Positions 55,343 through 62,716 of a stretch of DNA of 64,000 bases are shown here, piece after piece. Source of the stretch: Sphingomonas telluris (lineage in GTDB: Bacteria; Pseudomonadota; Alphaproteobacteria; Sphingomonadales; Sphingomonadaceae); contig NZ_JAKZHW010000001.1 of the NCBI RefSeq assembly GCF_022568775.1, forward strand, positions 372,001 to 436,000, read 5' to 3'. Within the stretch, counting starts at the first letter, position 1. Every line of letters starts with the position of its first letter. A model generated the notes under the pieces. That model worked only from the letters and a program-made list of their open reading frames with translations. It was not told the DNA's origin and made no database searches. The translations under genes were made by a program, and so were the position numbers.

Positions 55343-56401
55343 GTGGCTCACGCCGCTTCGGTTGGTTCGACGATGCATCTTGCGGTCGGGGGCAATCCCG
55401 AGGCGATGAGGAATGTCGTCTCGATACGTCGCACGGCGTTCGCGGAGAGCAATGCTCCGCTGCCTCACGGCGAACGTGCAAAGCAAATAATGGCAGCGCA
55501 TCCGGAAGTGCGAACCCTCTTCAAGCCCGACGCATGGTCGGCGCTATGGACGGTTCTGCTGGTCGCACTGCAAGTGGCGATTGCGATCACGCTGGCCGTC
55601 CTCGACGCGCCTTGGTGGGCGATCCTCGTTGTGGCCTATGTAATCGGCGCCTTCGCCAATCATGCGCTGTTCGTGCTGATCCACGACTATTCGCACAACG
55701 TGGTCTTCAGGACCGCCAGGGCTAATCGGCTGGGAGCGATCTTCGCCAATGTCGCGATCGTGTTTCCAGCAGCCATCGGCTTTCGCAACTACCACCTGAT
55801 GCATCACAAATATCTCGGCATCCCGGGACTCGACGGTGACGTGCCGACGTCGAAGGAAGCGCGCTGGGTCGGCAACAGCTGGTGGCGCAAGACCGTGTGG
55901 CTCAGCATGTTCTGGGCGGTGCAGGCGCTGCTCCGGCCTACGACCGTGAAGGCGATGCGCACCATCGACGGCTGGGTGCTGTTCAACGCCGCCGCGATGG
56001 CGGCCGCGATGGCGCCGATCCTCTGGCTCTTCGGCTGGTGGCCTGTCGCCTACCTGTTCAGCTCGACGGTCTTCTCATTGGGCGTCCACCCCGTCGGCGC
56101 TCGCTGGATCCAGGAGCATTACGTCTTCCGCGAGGACCAGGAGACCTATTCCTACTACGGTCCGCTGAACAGGCTGTCGTTCAACATGGGCTATCACAAC
56201 GAGCACCACGATTTTCCGCACGTGCCGTGGTCACGCCTGCCGGCAATTCGCGCAGCGGCTCCGGAATTTTACGACCATCTCTACCATCATAGGTCATGGA
56301 CGAAGCTGCTCTTCCACGTTCTGTTCAGCCCGCAGTTCGGGCTACACAACCGCATCGTAAGGCCGATGCCCGAGCGCATGAAGGATGTGGTCGCCGCATA
56401 A
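55343..56401 (+). CDS. DES1-like fatty-acid/sphingolipid desaturase
   Basis: 352 residues from a GTG preceded by TTAGGAGGAGG. It has four hydrophobic regions and three histidine boxes, HDYSH, HLMHHKYLG and YHNEHHDFPHVPW. The second and third boxes, with GLDGDVPT following, are close to eukaryotic sphingolipid delta-4 desaturases. Sphingomonads make sphingolipids, so a ceramide or long-chain-base substrate is plausible, though a plain acyl-lipid desaturase cannot be excluded. Confidence 0.85.
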   Translation: MAHAASVGSTMHLAVGGNPEAMRNVVSIRRTAFAESNAPLPHGERAKQIMAAHPEVRTLFKPDAWSALWTVLLVALQVAIAITLAVLDAPWWAILVVAYVIGAFANHALFVLIHDYSHNVVFRTARANRLGAIFANVAIVFPAAIGFRNYHLMHHKYLGIPGLDGDVPTSKEARWVGNSWWRKTVWLSMFWAVQALLRPTTVKAMRTIDGWVLFNAAAMAAAMAPILWLFGWWPVAYLFSSTVFSLGVHPVGARWIQEHYVFREDQETYSYYGPLNRLSFNMGYHNEHHDFPHVPWSRLPAIRAAAPEFYDHLYHHRSWTKLLFHVLFSPQFGLHNRIVRPMPERMKDVVAA

Positions 56402-56543
56402 CGGGACAGCGCGGCGCAAGTCCGATTTTCCCCCATTGCGCACATTCGAAACTTCGGCAAAACTAAATCACTGAAGAGAAGGGCGGGTTGTCGCCTCCGC
56501 CTGGGCGAGGTTTCCTCGTCAATGGGTGTCGAGGGCAAGCGCG

Positions 56544-57134
56544 ATGATCAACCAACCGTTCGTCGATTTCTACTCAGTTCTACGCGTCAAGCCCAGTTGC
56601 GACGCCAAGGCACTGGAATGCGCCTATCACGACCTGCTGAAGATGTATCATCCCGACCACGGAGGCACGGTTGATACGGACAAGTTCAACAGGATTATTG
56701 AGGCGTACCGAGTCCTTCGCAATCCCGACAAGCGTGCCGAGTACGATCTTCTCCATTCGCAAAATAATCCGGACGAATGGGAATTTTCCGCGCAGGGAGA
56801 CGAGGACGACCTAGACGTACGAAGCGCTCTCACTGACGCAGACGATCATGCGAGAATGCTTATGTTCCTTTACAAGAAGCGGCGGGAGAACGCTCAGAAC
56901 GCGGGCGTAGTCGGATTTTATATTCAAAAGCTGTTGAACTGCTCCGATGATACTTTTGAATTTCATAAGTGGTATTTGAAGGAAAAGGGGTTCATCGTGG
57001 TCACCGAGCATGGAACGCTCGCGATCACCATCGAAGGGATCGACCACGTCATCTCCATTTCCCGGAGCACGCGAGCGGAGAAACTGATGATCGCGAAGTC
57101 GAGCCCGGAGGAACCGGGCGAAGCGCAAGCCTAG
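56544..57134 (+). CDS. J-domain protein
   Basis: 196 residues from the ATG at 56544 with GAGG upstream. The N-terminal J domain has DFYSVLRVKPSCDAKAL and the HPD motif (MYHPDHGG). The remaining 110 residues form a domain of unknown type with DDHARMLMFLYKKRRENA and FEFHKWYLKEKGFIVV, possibly a wing-like fold. It may deliver a specific client to DnaK. Confidence 0.8.
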   Translation: MINQPFVDFYSVLRVKPSCDAKALECAYHDLLKMYHPDHGGTVDTDKFNRIIEAYRVLRNPDKRAEYDLLHSQNNPDEWEFSAQGDEDDLDVRSALTDADDHARMLMFLYKKRRENAQNAGVVGFYIQKLLNCSDDTFEFHKWYLKEKGFIVVTEHGTLAITIEGIDHVISISRSTRAEKLMIAKSSPEEPGEAQA

Positions 57135-57904
57135 CTTTCGACAAGACTCATGCAGGTGACGCCGGCTTCGGCCTTCTGAAGCTCCGAGACGTCGATTTCC
57201 ACGACCTGGAAGCCGCGATCGCGCAAGCGAGCGGCTGTCCGCGGATTTCCGGTCGGTAGAATCAGCTGGTGGCCGACGCGAAGGCAGTTCGCGCCGTTCG
57301 GTTCCTCGGCATCGACCGCCATCGGCTCGATGCCTGCGAACTGCGCAGGATCGACGCTATCGGGCGCGAACAGCAGGACCTGAGATCCGTTGCGGTCCGG
57401 CCCGGCCAGAGTGGCTCCCGTCTTCAGGTGCAGGCAGTCCTTCAACTTCGCCTCGACCACGTCGAAACCGGTCGGGCGCACGATGTCACGCAAGGCCGCA
57501 ATCCCTTCCGCGTCGGTGCGGGTCGAAAGGCCGACGTAGAGCGTCTTGCCAATGCGTAGGACGTCGCCGCCATCGACGTGACCGCTCTCAATGCGATGCA
57601 GCTCGAAATGGGGCGCCAGGCCCTCGGCGCTCGAGCTGGTCTCCGGCGCTCGCGATGCCGCACCCGGCCGCAAGATCACTGCATGACCATCCAGGAGCAG
57701 CGCCGTGTCCTCGACGAACACGCCGTCGGGATGATGCGGAAGTTCGGGGAGGCGAATGACCTCGAAGCCCGATGCCTCGAGGGCGCTCTCATACGCTTCG
57801 TGCTGCGACGCCGCCTTCTGCGCATCGATCGGCATACGTTGAAGATGGGTCAGCTCGCATTCGGCAAGCTTCGGACTCACGGCGCGGGTGAAAGCTTTGG
57901 GCAT
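57131..57904 (-). CDS. Dimethylarginine dimethylaminohydrolase-type enzyme
   Basis: 257 residues of the guanidino-modifying fold. GVFVEDTALL (Asp/Glu), SGHVDGGDVL, His159 in CLHLKTG and the nucleophile Cys251 in GVTCMSL match the DDAH arrangement. It hydrolyses methylated arginine to citrulline or a similar guanidine. Position next to ribosomal genes is not informative. Confidence 0.88.
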   Translation of the reverse strand: MPKAFTRAVSPKLAECELTHLQRMPIDAQKAASQHEAYESALEASGFEVIRLPELPHHPDGVFVEDTALLLDGHAVILRPGAASRAPETSSSAEGLAPHFELHRIESGHVDGGDVLRIGKTLYVGLSTRTDAEGIAALRDIVRPTGFDVVEAKLKDCLHLKTGATLAGPDRNGSQVLLFAPDSVDPAQFAGIEPMAVDAEEPNGANCLRVGHQLILPTGNPRTAARLRDRGFQVVEIDVSELQKAEAGVTCMSLVES

Positions 57905-57924
57905 GGCACCAGCCTAGAATCGAA

Positions 57925-57955
57925 AAGGGCGGCCCGGAAGCTCCGGACCGCCCTT
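57925..57955 (-). terminator. Terminator after rpsI
   Basis: On the reverse strand, AAGGGCGGTCCGG pairs with CCGGGCCGCCCTT around a 5-base loop and is followed by TTCG, with a T-run inside CCCTTTTCG. It lies 22 bases past the rpsI stop. Confidence 0.75.
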
Positions 57956-57977
57956 CGCGTGACGCTCTTGGAAACGA

Positions 57978-58526
57978 CTAGCGCTTCGAGAACTGGAACG
58001 AACGGCGTGCCTTGGCGCGGCCGTACTTCTTACGCTCGACGACGCGCGGGTCGCGGGTCAGGAAGCCTGCCTGCTTCACCGCCGTGCGGAGCGCCGGCTC
58101 GAAGCGGCTTAGCGCCTGGGCGATGCCGTGCTTCACTGCACCCGCCTGGCCCGAGAGACCGCCGCCCTTGACGGTGGCGACGACGTCGTACTGACCGGCG
58201 CGGTCGGCAACGTCGAACGGCTGGTTGATGACGAGACGCAAGGTCGGACGGGCGAAGTAGATCTCCTGATCGCGGCCGTTGACCTCGATCTTGCCGGAGC
58301 CCGGCTTCAGCCAGACGCGCGCAACGGCGTCCTTGCGGCGGCCGGTCGCATAGGCGCGGCCGTACTTGTCAAGCTGCTGCTCACGAAGCGGTGTGTCGGC
58401 CTGGGCCGGCGGCGGCGGCGTCGGAGCGGCGGCTTCGGCCGGAGCCTCGGCTGCCGGAGCCGGCTGCGCAGCCTGCTGGCCGGTCAGCTCGGCGAGATCG
58501 GAAAGAGACTGACGATTGTCGGACAT
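57978..58526 (-). CDS. rpsI: 30S ribosomal protein S9
   Basis: 182 residues. The last 130 are a standard S9, with [18 protein letters not shown] and the end RRSFQFSKR that reaches the decoding centre. The first 50 residues are a disordered Ala/Pro/Glu-rich extension. It overlaps rplM by one base, the usual L13-S9 operon. Confidence 0.97.
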   Translation of the reverse strand: MSDNRQSLSDLAELTGQQAAQPAPAAEAPAEAAAPTPPPPAQADTPLREQQLDKYGRAYATGRRKDAVARVWLKPGSGKIEVNGRDQEIYFARPTLRLVINQPFDVADRAGQYDVVATVKGGGLSGQAGAVKHGIAQALSRFEPALRTAVKQAGFLTRDPRVVERKKYGRAKARRSFQFSKR

Positions 58527-59005
58527 TATGCGCCCACCTTGTTCTTGCGGTTCATCGCAGCGACGTCGAGCGGCTGCGGGTCCTGGCCACCGTGCGGGTG
58601 CTCGGTGCCGTTGTAGAGATGCAGAGCGCGCATCTGGTCGCGGCCCAGCGGGCCACGGGGGATCATGCGCTCGACAGCCTTCTCAAGCACGCGCTCCGGG
58701 AAACGACCCTCGAGCACCTTGCCCGCGGTCACGCCCTTGATGCCGCCGGCATAACCGGTGTGCTTGTAATAGACCTTCTGGCTGAGCTTGCGGCCCGTGA
58801 AACGGACCTTGTCAGCGTTGATCACGACCACATGGTCACCGCAATCGACGTGCGGCGTGAAGCTCGGCTTGTGCTTGCCCCGCAGGATATTGGCGATAAT
58901 CGTCGCGACGCGGCCAACGACTAGTCCGTCCGCATCGATCAAATGCCACTTCTTCTCGACCTCAGCCGGCTTGGCCGACTTGGTCGTCTTCATCAGCGCC
59001 TTCAT
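58526..59005 (-). CDS. rplM: 50S ribosomal protein L13
   Basis: 159 residues with the L13 blocks [32 protein letters not shown] and [12 protein letters not shown]. First gene of the operon. Confidence 0.97.
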   Translation of the reverse strand: MKALMKTTKSAKPAEVEKKWHLIDADGLVVGRVATIIANILRGKHKPSFTPHVDCGDHVVVINADKVRFTGRKLSQKVYYKHTGYAGGIKGVTAGKVLEGRFPERVLEKAVERMIPRGPLGRDQMRALHLYNGTEHPHGGQDPQPLDVAAMNRKNKVGA

Positions 59006-59034
59006 GGCGTTCGACCTTCTTTATGGATACGAAA

Positions 59035-59056
59035 GGCGCCACCTCATGGGGGCGCC
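59035..59056 (-). promoter_or_regulatory. Hairpin in the rplM leader
   Basis: GGCGCCACC and GGGGCGCC pair around the loop TCAT with one mismatch, about 30 bases upstream of the rplM start. It may be a translational or transcriptional control element of the L13-S9 operon. Confidence 0.4.
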
Positions 59057-59127
59057 GATGGCCGGCCTAATCGCTGCCGAGTGCCGGAAAGTCAAGCGAA
59101 ACAGGGCATTTCGTAACGGGTACTATA

Positions 59128-59577
59128 CTACCGCGCCGACTTCTTCCCGTTCTTGAGGCGCTTGCCGACGCGAGCGATCAGCTCGCCTAGATCGTCCGAG
59201 TCCACGACGCTCGCGGCCTCCTTGACCGGAAACCACTTGCGCTCGCGCTGGCCACGCTCCGGCCACTCCGTCAGTTCTTTCTCGACGGCCAGCAGGTGCA
59301 CGAGGATCTCGACGTCGACTGTTCCGAACAGGCTGCGCTTCTTATGGTGGAAGCTGCCCAGGGGATCGGCGTCGATCGTTCCGCTGATGCCCGCTTCCTC
59401 AAACGCTTCCTGCGCCGCCGCATCGGCCAGCGACTTGCCCAGCATCGGCCAACCTTTGGGAATCATCCACCGACCTGAGCGGCGCCCCGTCACGAGCATG
59501 ACCTCGGGCTTGCTTCCACCAGCGATACGCCAGGGCAGGGCACCGGTCTGCAGCGCCAACTTGTTTTGTCTCCTCAA
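59128..59577 (-). CDS. DIPP-like Nudix hydrolase
   Basis: 149 residues. The Nudix helix is IPKGWPMLGKSLADAAAQEA then FEEAGISG, in which Glu and Arg positions of the consensus are partly replaced as in diphosphoinositol-polyphosphate and diadenosine hydrolases. The frame opens with TTG at 59577; a second TTG at 59559 lies 10 bases after AGGAG. It is divergent from the CYTH-CHAD gene, suggesting a shared polyphosphate theme. Confidence 0.85.
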   Translation of the reverse strand: MRRQNKLALQTGALPWRIAGGSKPEVMLVTGRRSGRWMIPKGWPMLGKSLADAAAQEAFEEAGISGTIDADPLGSFHHKKRSLFGTVDVEILVHLLAVEKELTEWPERGQRERKWFPVKEAASVVDSDDLGELIARVGKRLKNGKKSAR

Positions 59578-59733
59578 CGACTCGCGTCTGTCACGATCGC
59601 GATTCTCGACTCTCTGCCCACATTTTCGGACAGTCTCGTGACCAATCAGAACTCACGTCCGCTCAAGGCGTTGCTCAACAGGAGTCGGAACACATGTTAG
59701 AAGCGCGCGTGCTTCCCGTGCCAGTGAGGACTC

Positions 59734-61182
59734 GTGAGCCACGAAATCGAACTGAAGCTCGAACTCGATCCCAAGGATGCCCGCACGCTGGCAGACCAGG
59801 GCCTCCTTCGCGAGTCCAAGTCGCGGTCCGAACGCCTGGTCTCCGTCTACTACGACACACCCGGAGGCAAGCTTCGAAAGAACGGCTACTCCCTACGGGT
59901 AAGGTCGACGCCGGACGGCTACATCCAGACCGTCAAATCGCTCGAGAACGGCGCCGGGCTATTCTTCCGGCAAGAGTGGGAAGCTGCGGTCGACAGCATC
60001 GAGCCGCACGTGGAAGAGCTCGCGCGCACACCGGCGGGTGAAGTGGGTGCCAAGCGCCTGCGCCCGGTGGTTTCCTCAGCCGTCGACCGCACACGCTGGG
60101 ACGTGCACGACCATCACAGCGAGCTGGAAGTCTCGCTGGATGACGGGGAACTTCGCGCCGACGAACGCGACCAGCCCGTGTGCGAGCTGGAAATCGAGTT
60201 GAAGAAGGGCGAGCCCGCAGCAGCTTTTCACGCCGCTCGGAAGATCGCGCATCATATCCCACTGAGGCTGGGGGTGCTGAGCAAGGCCGAGCGCGCCTTT
60301 GCGCTCGCGGACGGGCTGTTCGGCAAGCCGGCCAAGGCGGAACCCGTGCCCGTTCGCTCCGACATGAGCGTCGCCGAGGGCTTCGCCACGATCCTCCAGT
60401 CGTGCATTCGCCATTTCCGGCTGAACGAGCCGCTCGTCGCGAAAGGCCGCGATCCGGACGCCCTTCATCAGATGCGGGTGGCGATGCGGCGGCTGCGCTC
60501 TGCGCTAAGCCTGTTCCGACCCGCAGTTGCTGATGAGGAATATCCCCGGCTCCGCGAGCAATTGCGCTGGTTCGTCGGGCAACTTGGCGAGGCGAGGAAC
60601 CTCGACGTCTATCTTCAGCAAGACATGCCCAAGCAGGAACGCAAGCATCTGCTGAAACTCCGCAACGAGGCCTACGACCGCGTAGTCGAGGCGCTCGACT
60701 CCAGGCGCTTCCTCCTCTTGATGATCGACCTTACCGAGTGGGCTTCGTTGGGCAAATGGCGCTTGGGCGACAAGGCGAACCGACCGCTGCCGCCTTTCGC
60801 AGAGAAACGGATCAGTCGCTTGTGGCTGAAGGTTTGCGGCCACGACAATATGTCCGCGATGCAAGACGAGGAGCGGCACCGCCTGCGGATCGAAATCAAG
60901 AAGCTGCGTTACGCTCTCGACTTCATGCAGCCGTTACACGTGCAGCACGGGCGCCGGCAGAAGCAGTTCTCCAAGCTGATCGAGGGCCTGCAGCAGTCGC
61001 TAGGACGGCTCAACGACCTCGTGACCGCGCGGAGCATTGCTGGCGCCGACGTCTCGCAGGAAGTCGACGCCAGATATGCTGACGAGCGCGCGAGATGCCT
61101 TCGCGAGGCGGGCAAGCGGCTCAACCGTTTGAAGCTGACAGGTCCATATTGGACCCAGTCACCTCGTGTCGCCGCCTGCTAG
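59734..61182 (+). CDS. CYTH-CHAD domain protein
   Basis: 482 residues from a GTG with GTGAGGA upstream. Residues 1-190 are a CYTH triphosphate tunnel domain with the ExExK motif (EIELKLE). Residues about 210-470 are a helical CHAD domain with conserved histidines and arginines (ALHQMRVAMRRLRSAL). CYTH enzymes cleave triphosphates and CHAD modules bind polyphosphate, so this is a predicted inorganic triphosphatase or polyphosphate-binding protein. Confidence 0.9.
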   Translation: MSHEIELKLELDPKDARTLADQGLLRESKSRSERLVSVYYDTPGGKLRKNGYSLRVRSTPDGYIQTVKSLENGAGLFFRQEWEAAVDSIEPHVEELARTPAGEVGAKRLRPVVSSAVDRTRWDVHDHHSELEVSLDDGELRADERDQPVCELEIELKKGEPAAAFHAARKIAHHIPLRLGVLSKAERAFALADGLFGKPAKAEPVPVRSDMSVAEGFATILQSCIRHFRLNEPLVAKGRDPDALHQMRVAMRRLRSALSLFRPAVADEEYPRLREQLRWFVGQLGEARNLDVYLQQDMPKQERKHLLKLRNEAYDRVVEALDSRRFLLLMIDLTEWASLGKWRLGDKANRPLPPFAEKRISRLWLKVCGHDNMSAMQDEERHRLRIEIKKLRYALDFMQPLHVQHGRRQKQFSKLIEGLQQSLGRLNDLVTARSIAGADVSQEVDARYADERARCLREAGKRLNRLKLTGPYWTQSPRVAAC

Positions 61183-61261
61183 GTCCAAACCGGACCTTTG
61201 ATTAAGCCGCCGAAGCTGCGGGGTTGATTATCGGGACGATCGCCGACGCACCAAGGGGGGA

Positions 61262-61774
61262 GTGACGGCTGGGACCGTCACAGTGAAAACTCGCGAAGAC
61301 CGCCAAAAGGTGATGATCAGGGCGCGGATGCGTGTCGGCGCGACGTGGCACGACGTCTGCGTCCTGAACCTGTCGAGGCGTGGATTGGGCATTCAAGCGG
61401 CCGATCCGCCGGCGCGTGGCACCTACGTCGAGATCTGCCGCGGCAAGATCGTGATGGTCGCCCGGATCATGTGGGTAAAGGGCCACCGCGCCGGTCTCCA
61501 GTCGCAGGACCCGATCTGGGCGCAGGGCCTGATCAACGAGGCGCTGGCCGCGACCGCTCAGTCGCCGGCGAGTGCGCCGGTCGAGCGCCGCCGTGCGCCG
61601 CGCAATGTTCAGCATCGGCACGACCAGAGCCGGGTCGCCGCCCGCTCCATGGAGTTCGCCTGCGTGGCCTTGTTCGTCGCGGCTTTCGGGATCACCGCGT
61701 TCGGCGCGGTGGGCCAGGCGCTTGCAGCACCCTTTTCCCAGATCCGCGCCGCGCTCGGTACCGAAGCCGATTAG
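61262..61774 (+). CDS. PilZ-domain protein with C-terminal membrane span
   Basis: 170 residues from a GTG. The PilZ domain has an N-terminal arginine stretch (REDRQKVMIRARMR) and LNLSRRGLGI, matching the (D/N)xSxxG motif that binds c-di-GMP. A C-terminal hydrophobic span (FACVALFVAAFGITAFGAV) follows. It may sense c-di-GMP made or destroyed by the two GGDEF-EAL proteins in this window. Confidence 0.82.
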   Translation: MTAGTVTVKTREDRQKVMIRARMRVGATWHDVCVLNLSRRGLGIQAADPPARGTYVEICRGKIVMVARIMWVKGHRAGLQSQDPIWAQGLINEALAATAQSPASAPVERRRAPRNVQHRHDQSRVAARSMEFACVALFVAAFGITAFGAVGQALAAPFSQIRAALGTEAD

Positions 61775-61980
61775 TTCGTGGCCAGTCGCTTGTCCGAGGC
61801 GAAGAGCGGAACGATCTGCCACAAGGCCGACACCCCGACGAGGATGTAGACCAGCCGGCTCACAGGCGACATTTCGCCGAAGATCGCTGCGACAAGATCG
61901 AAGCCCAAAAGCCCGACGAGGCCCCAGTTGAGTCCGCCGACGATCAGCAGGACCAGGGTGACGGTGTTCAGTACGCGCAT
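61771..61980 (-). CDS. DUF378 small membrane protein
   Basis: 69 residues from the ATG at 61980. Begins with NTVTLVLLIVGGLNWGLVGLL, the DUF378 signature, and has a second span. Function unknown. The longer upstream frame is not supported. Confidence 0.85.
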   Translation of the reverse strand: MRVLNTVTLVLLIVGGLNWGLVGLLGFDLVAAIFGEMSPVSRLVYILVGVSALWQIVPLFASDKRLATN

Positions 61981-62105
61981 GCTCGCATCCCTTCGAATGT
62001 GGGCGTCCGGCACGTGGGAACGCAATCGCGCCGGACGCCCGTTTGTCGATGAGAAGGTGGAGAGGCGACGGACGCGGCGCGATACGGACTTTGGCCCGTA
62101 GGTGC

Positions 62106-62708
62106 TTAAAGCCCGGCTTCGACTGCGATCCGGATGGCCTCGGCGGAAGTGGCTACGCCGAGCCGCTCGAGCAGGAGCGCGCGGTGCATCTTCACCGTCT
62201 TCTCGCTGATCTTCAGCTGCCATGCGATCTGCTTGTTCAGGCGCCCACCGGCCATCAGCTCCAGGACCTCGCGCTGGCGGGGCGGCAATTCGCCGACGAG
62301 GGCCGACGCCCTTGCACGGCGCTGCGAGAGCGCGTCGGGCGGACCCAAGTCGACCTGCGAACCGAGGAACCAGGCGAGGCCGCCCTCAGGATCGAACAAG
62401 GGCGTGATCATCACGCCGTTGCGGAAGGCCGAGCCGTCCTTCCGGTAATTGAGGATCTCGACGAGCACGGGCCGCTCGGCGCCGATGGCAGTGCGGATCT
62501 GATCGCTGATGATGGGATCGGTCGCCTCACCGGCGAGAAAGCGACAATTGCGGCCGACTACGTCGCCTTCGGCATAGCCCGTCAGGTCGCAGAAGGCGCC
62601 ATTGACGACCTCGAGCGGATTATCCGGCCGACGAGGATTGCTGACGACCATCGCGAGCGGCGAGGCGTCGACGCTGTCGAGCAATTGCTGATGATCCAGA
62701 CCGGCCAA
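62106..62708 (-). CDS. LOV-HTH blue-light transcription regulator
   Basis: About 200 residues. The N-terminal LOV domain (a PAS subtype) has the photoreactive cysteine in GRNCRFLAG, the flavin-binding NYRKDGSAFRN and the signalling glutamine in FLGSQVDLG. The C-terminal LuxR-type helix-turn-helix has LPPRQREVLELMAGG and KTVKMHRALLLERLGV. The layout matches EL222 of Erythrobacter. I start at the TTG at 62708, which has AGGAG at a spacing of 5; a GTG at 62714 overlaps that ribosome site. Confidence 0.88.
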   Translation of the reverse strand: MAGLDHQQLLDSVDASPLAMVVSNPRRPDNPLEVVNGAFCDLTGYAEGDVVGRNCRFLAGEATDPIISDQIRTAIGAERPVLVEILNYRKDGSAFRNGVMITPLFDPEGGLAWFLGSQVDLGPPDALSQRRARASALVGELPPRQREVLELMAGGRLNKQIAWQLKISEKTVKMHRALLLERLGVATSAEAIRIAVEAGL

Positions 62709-62716
62709 GGGCACTC

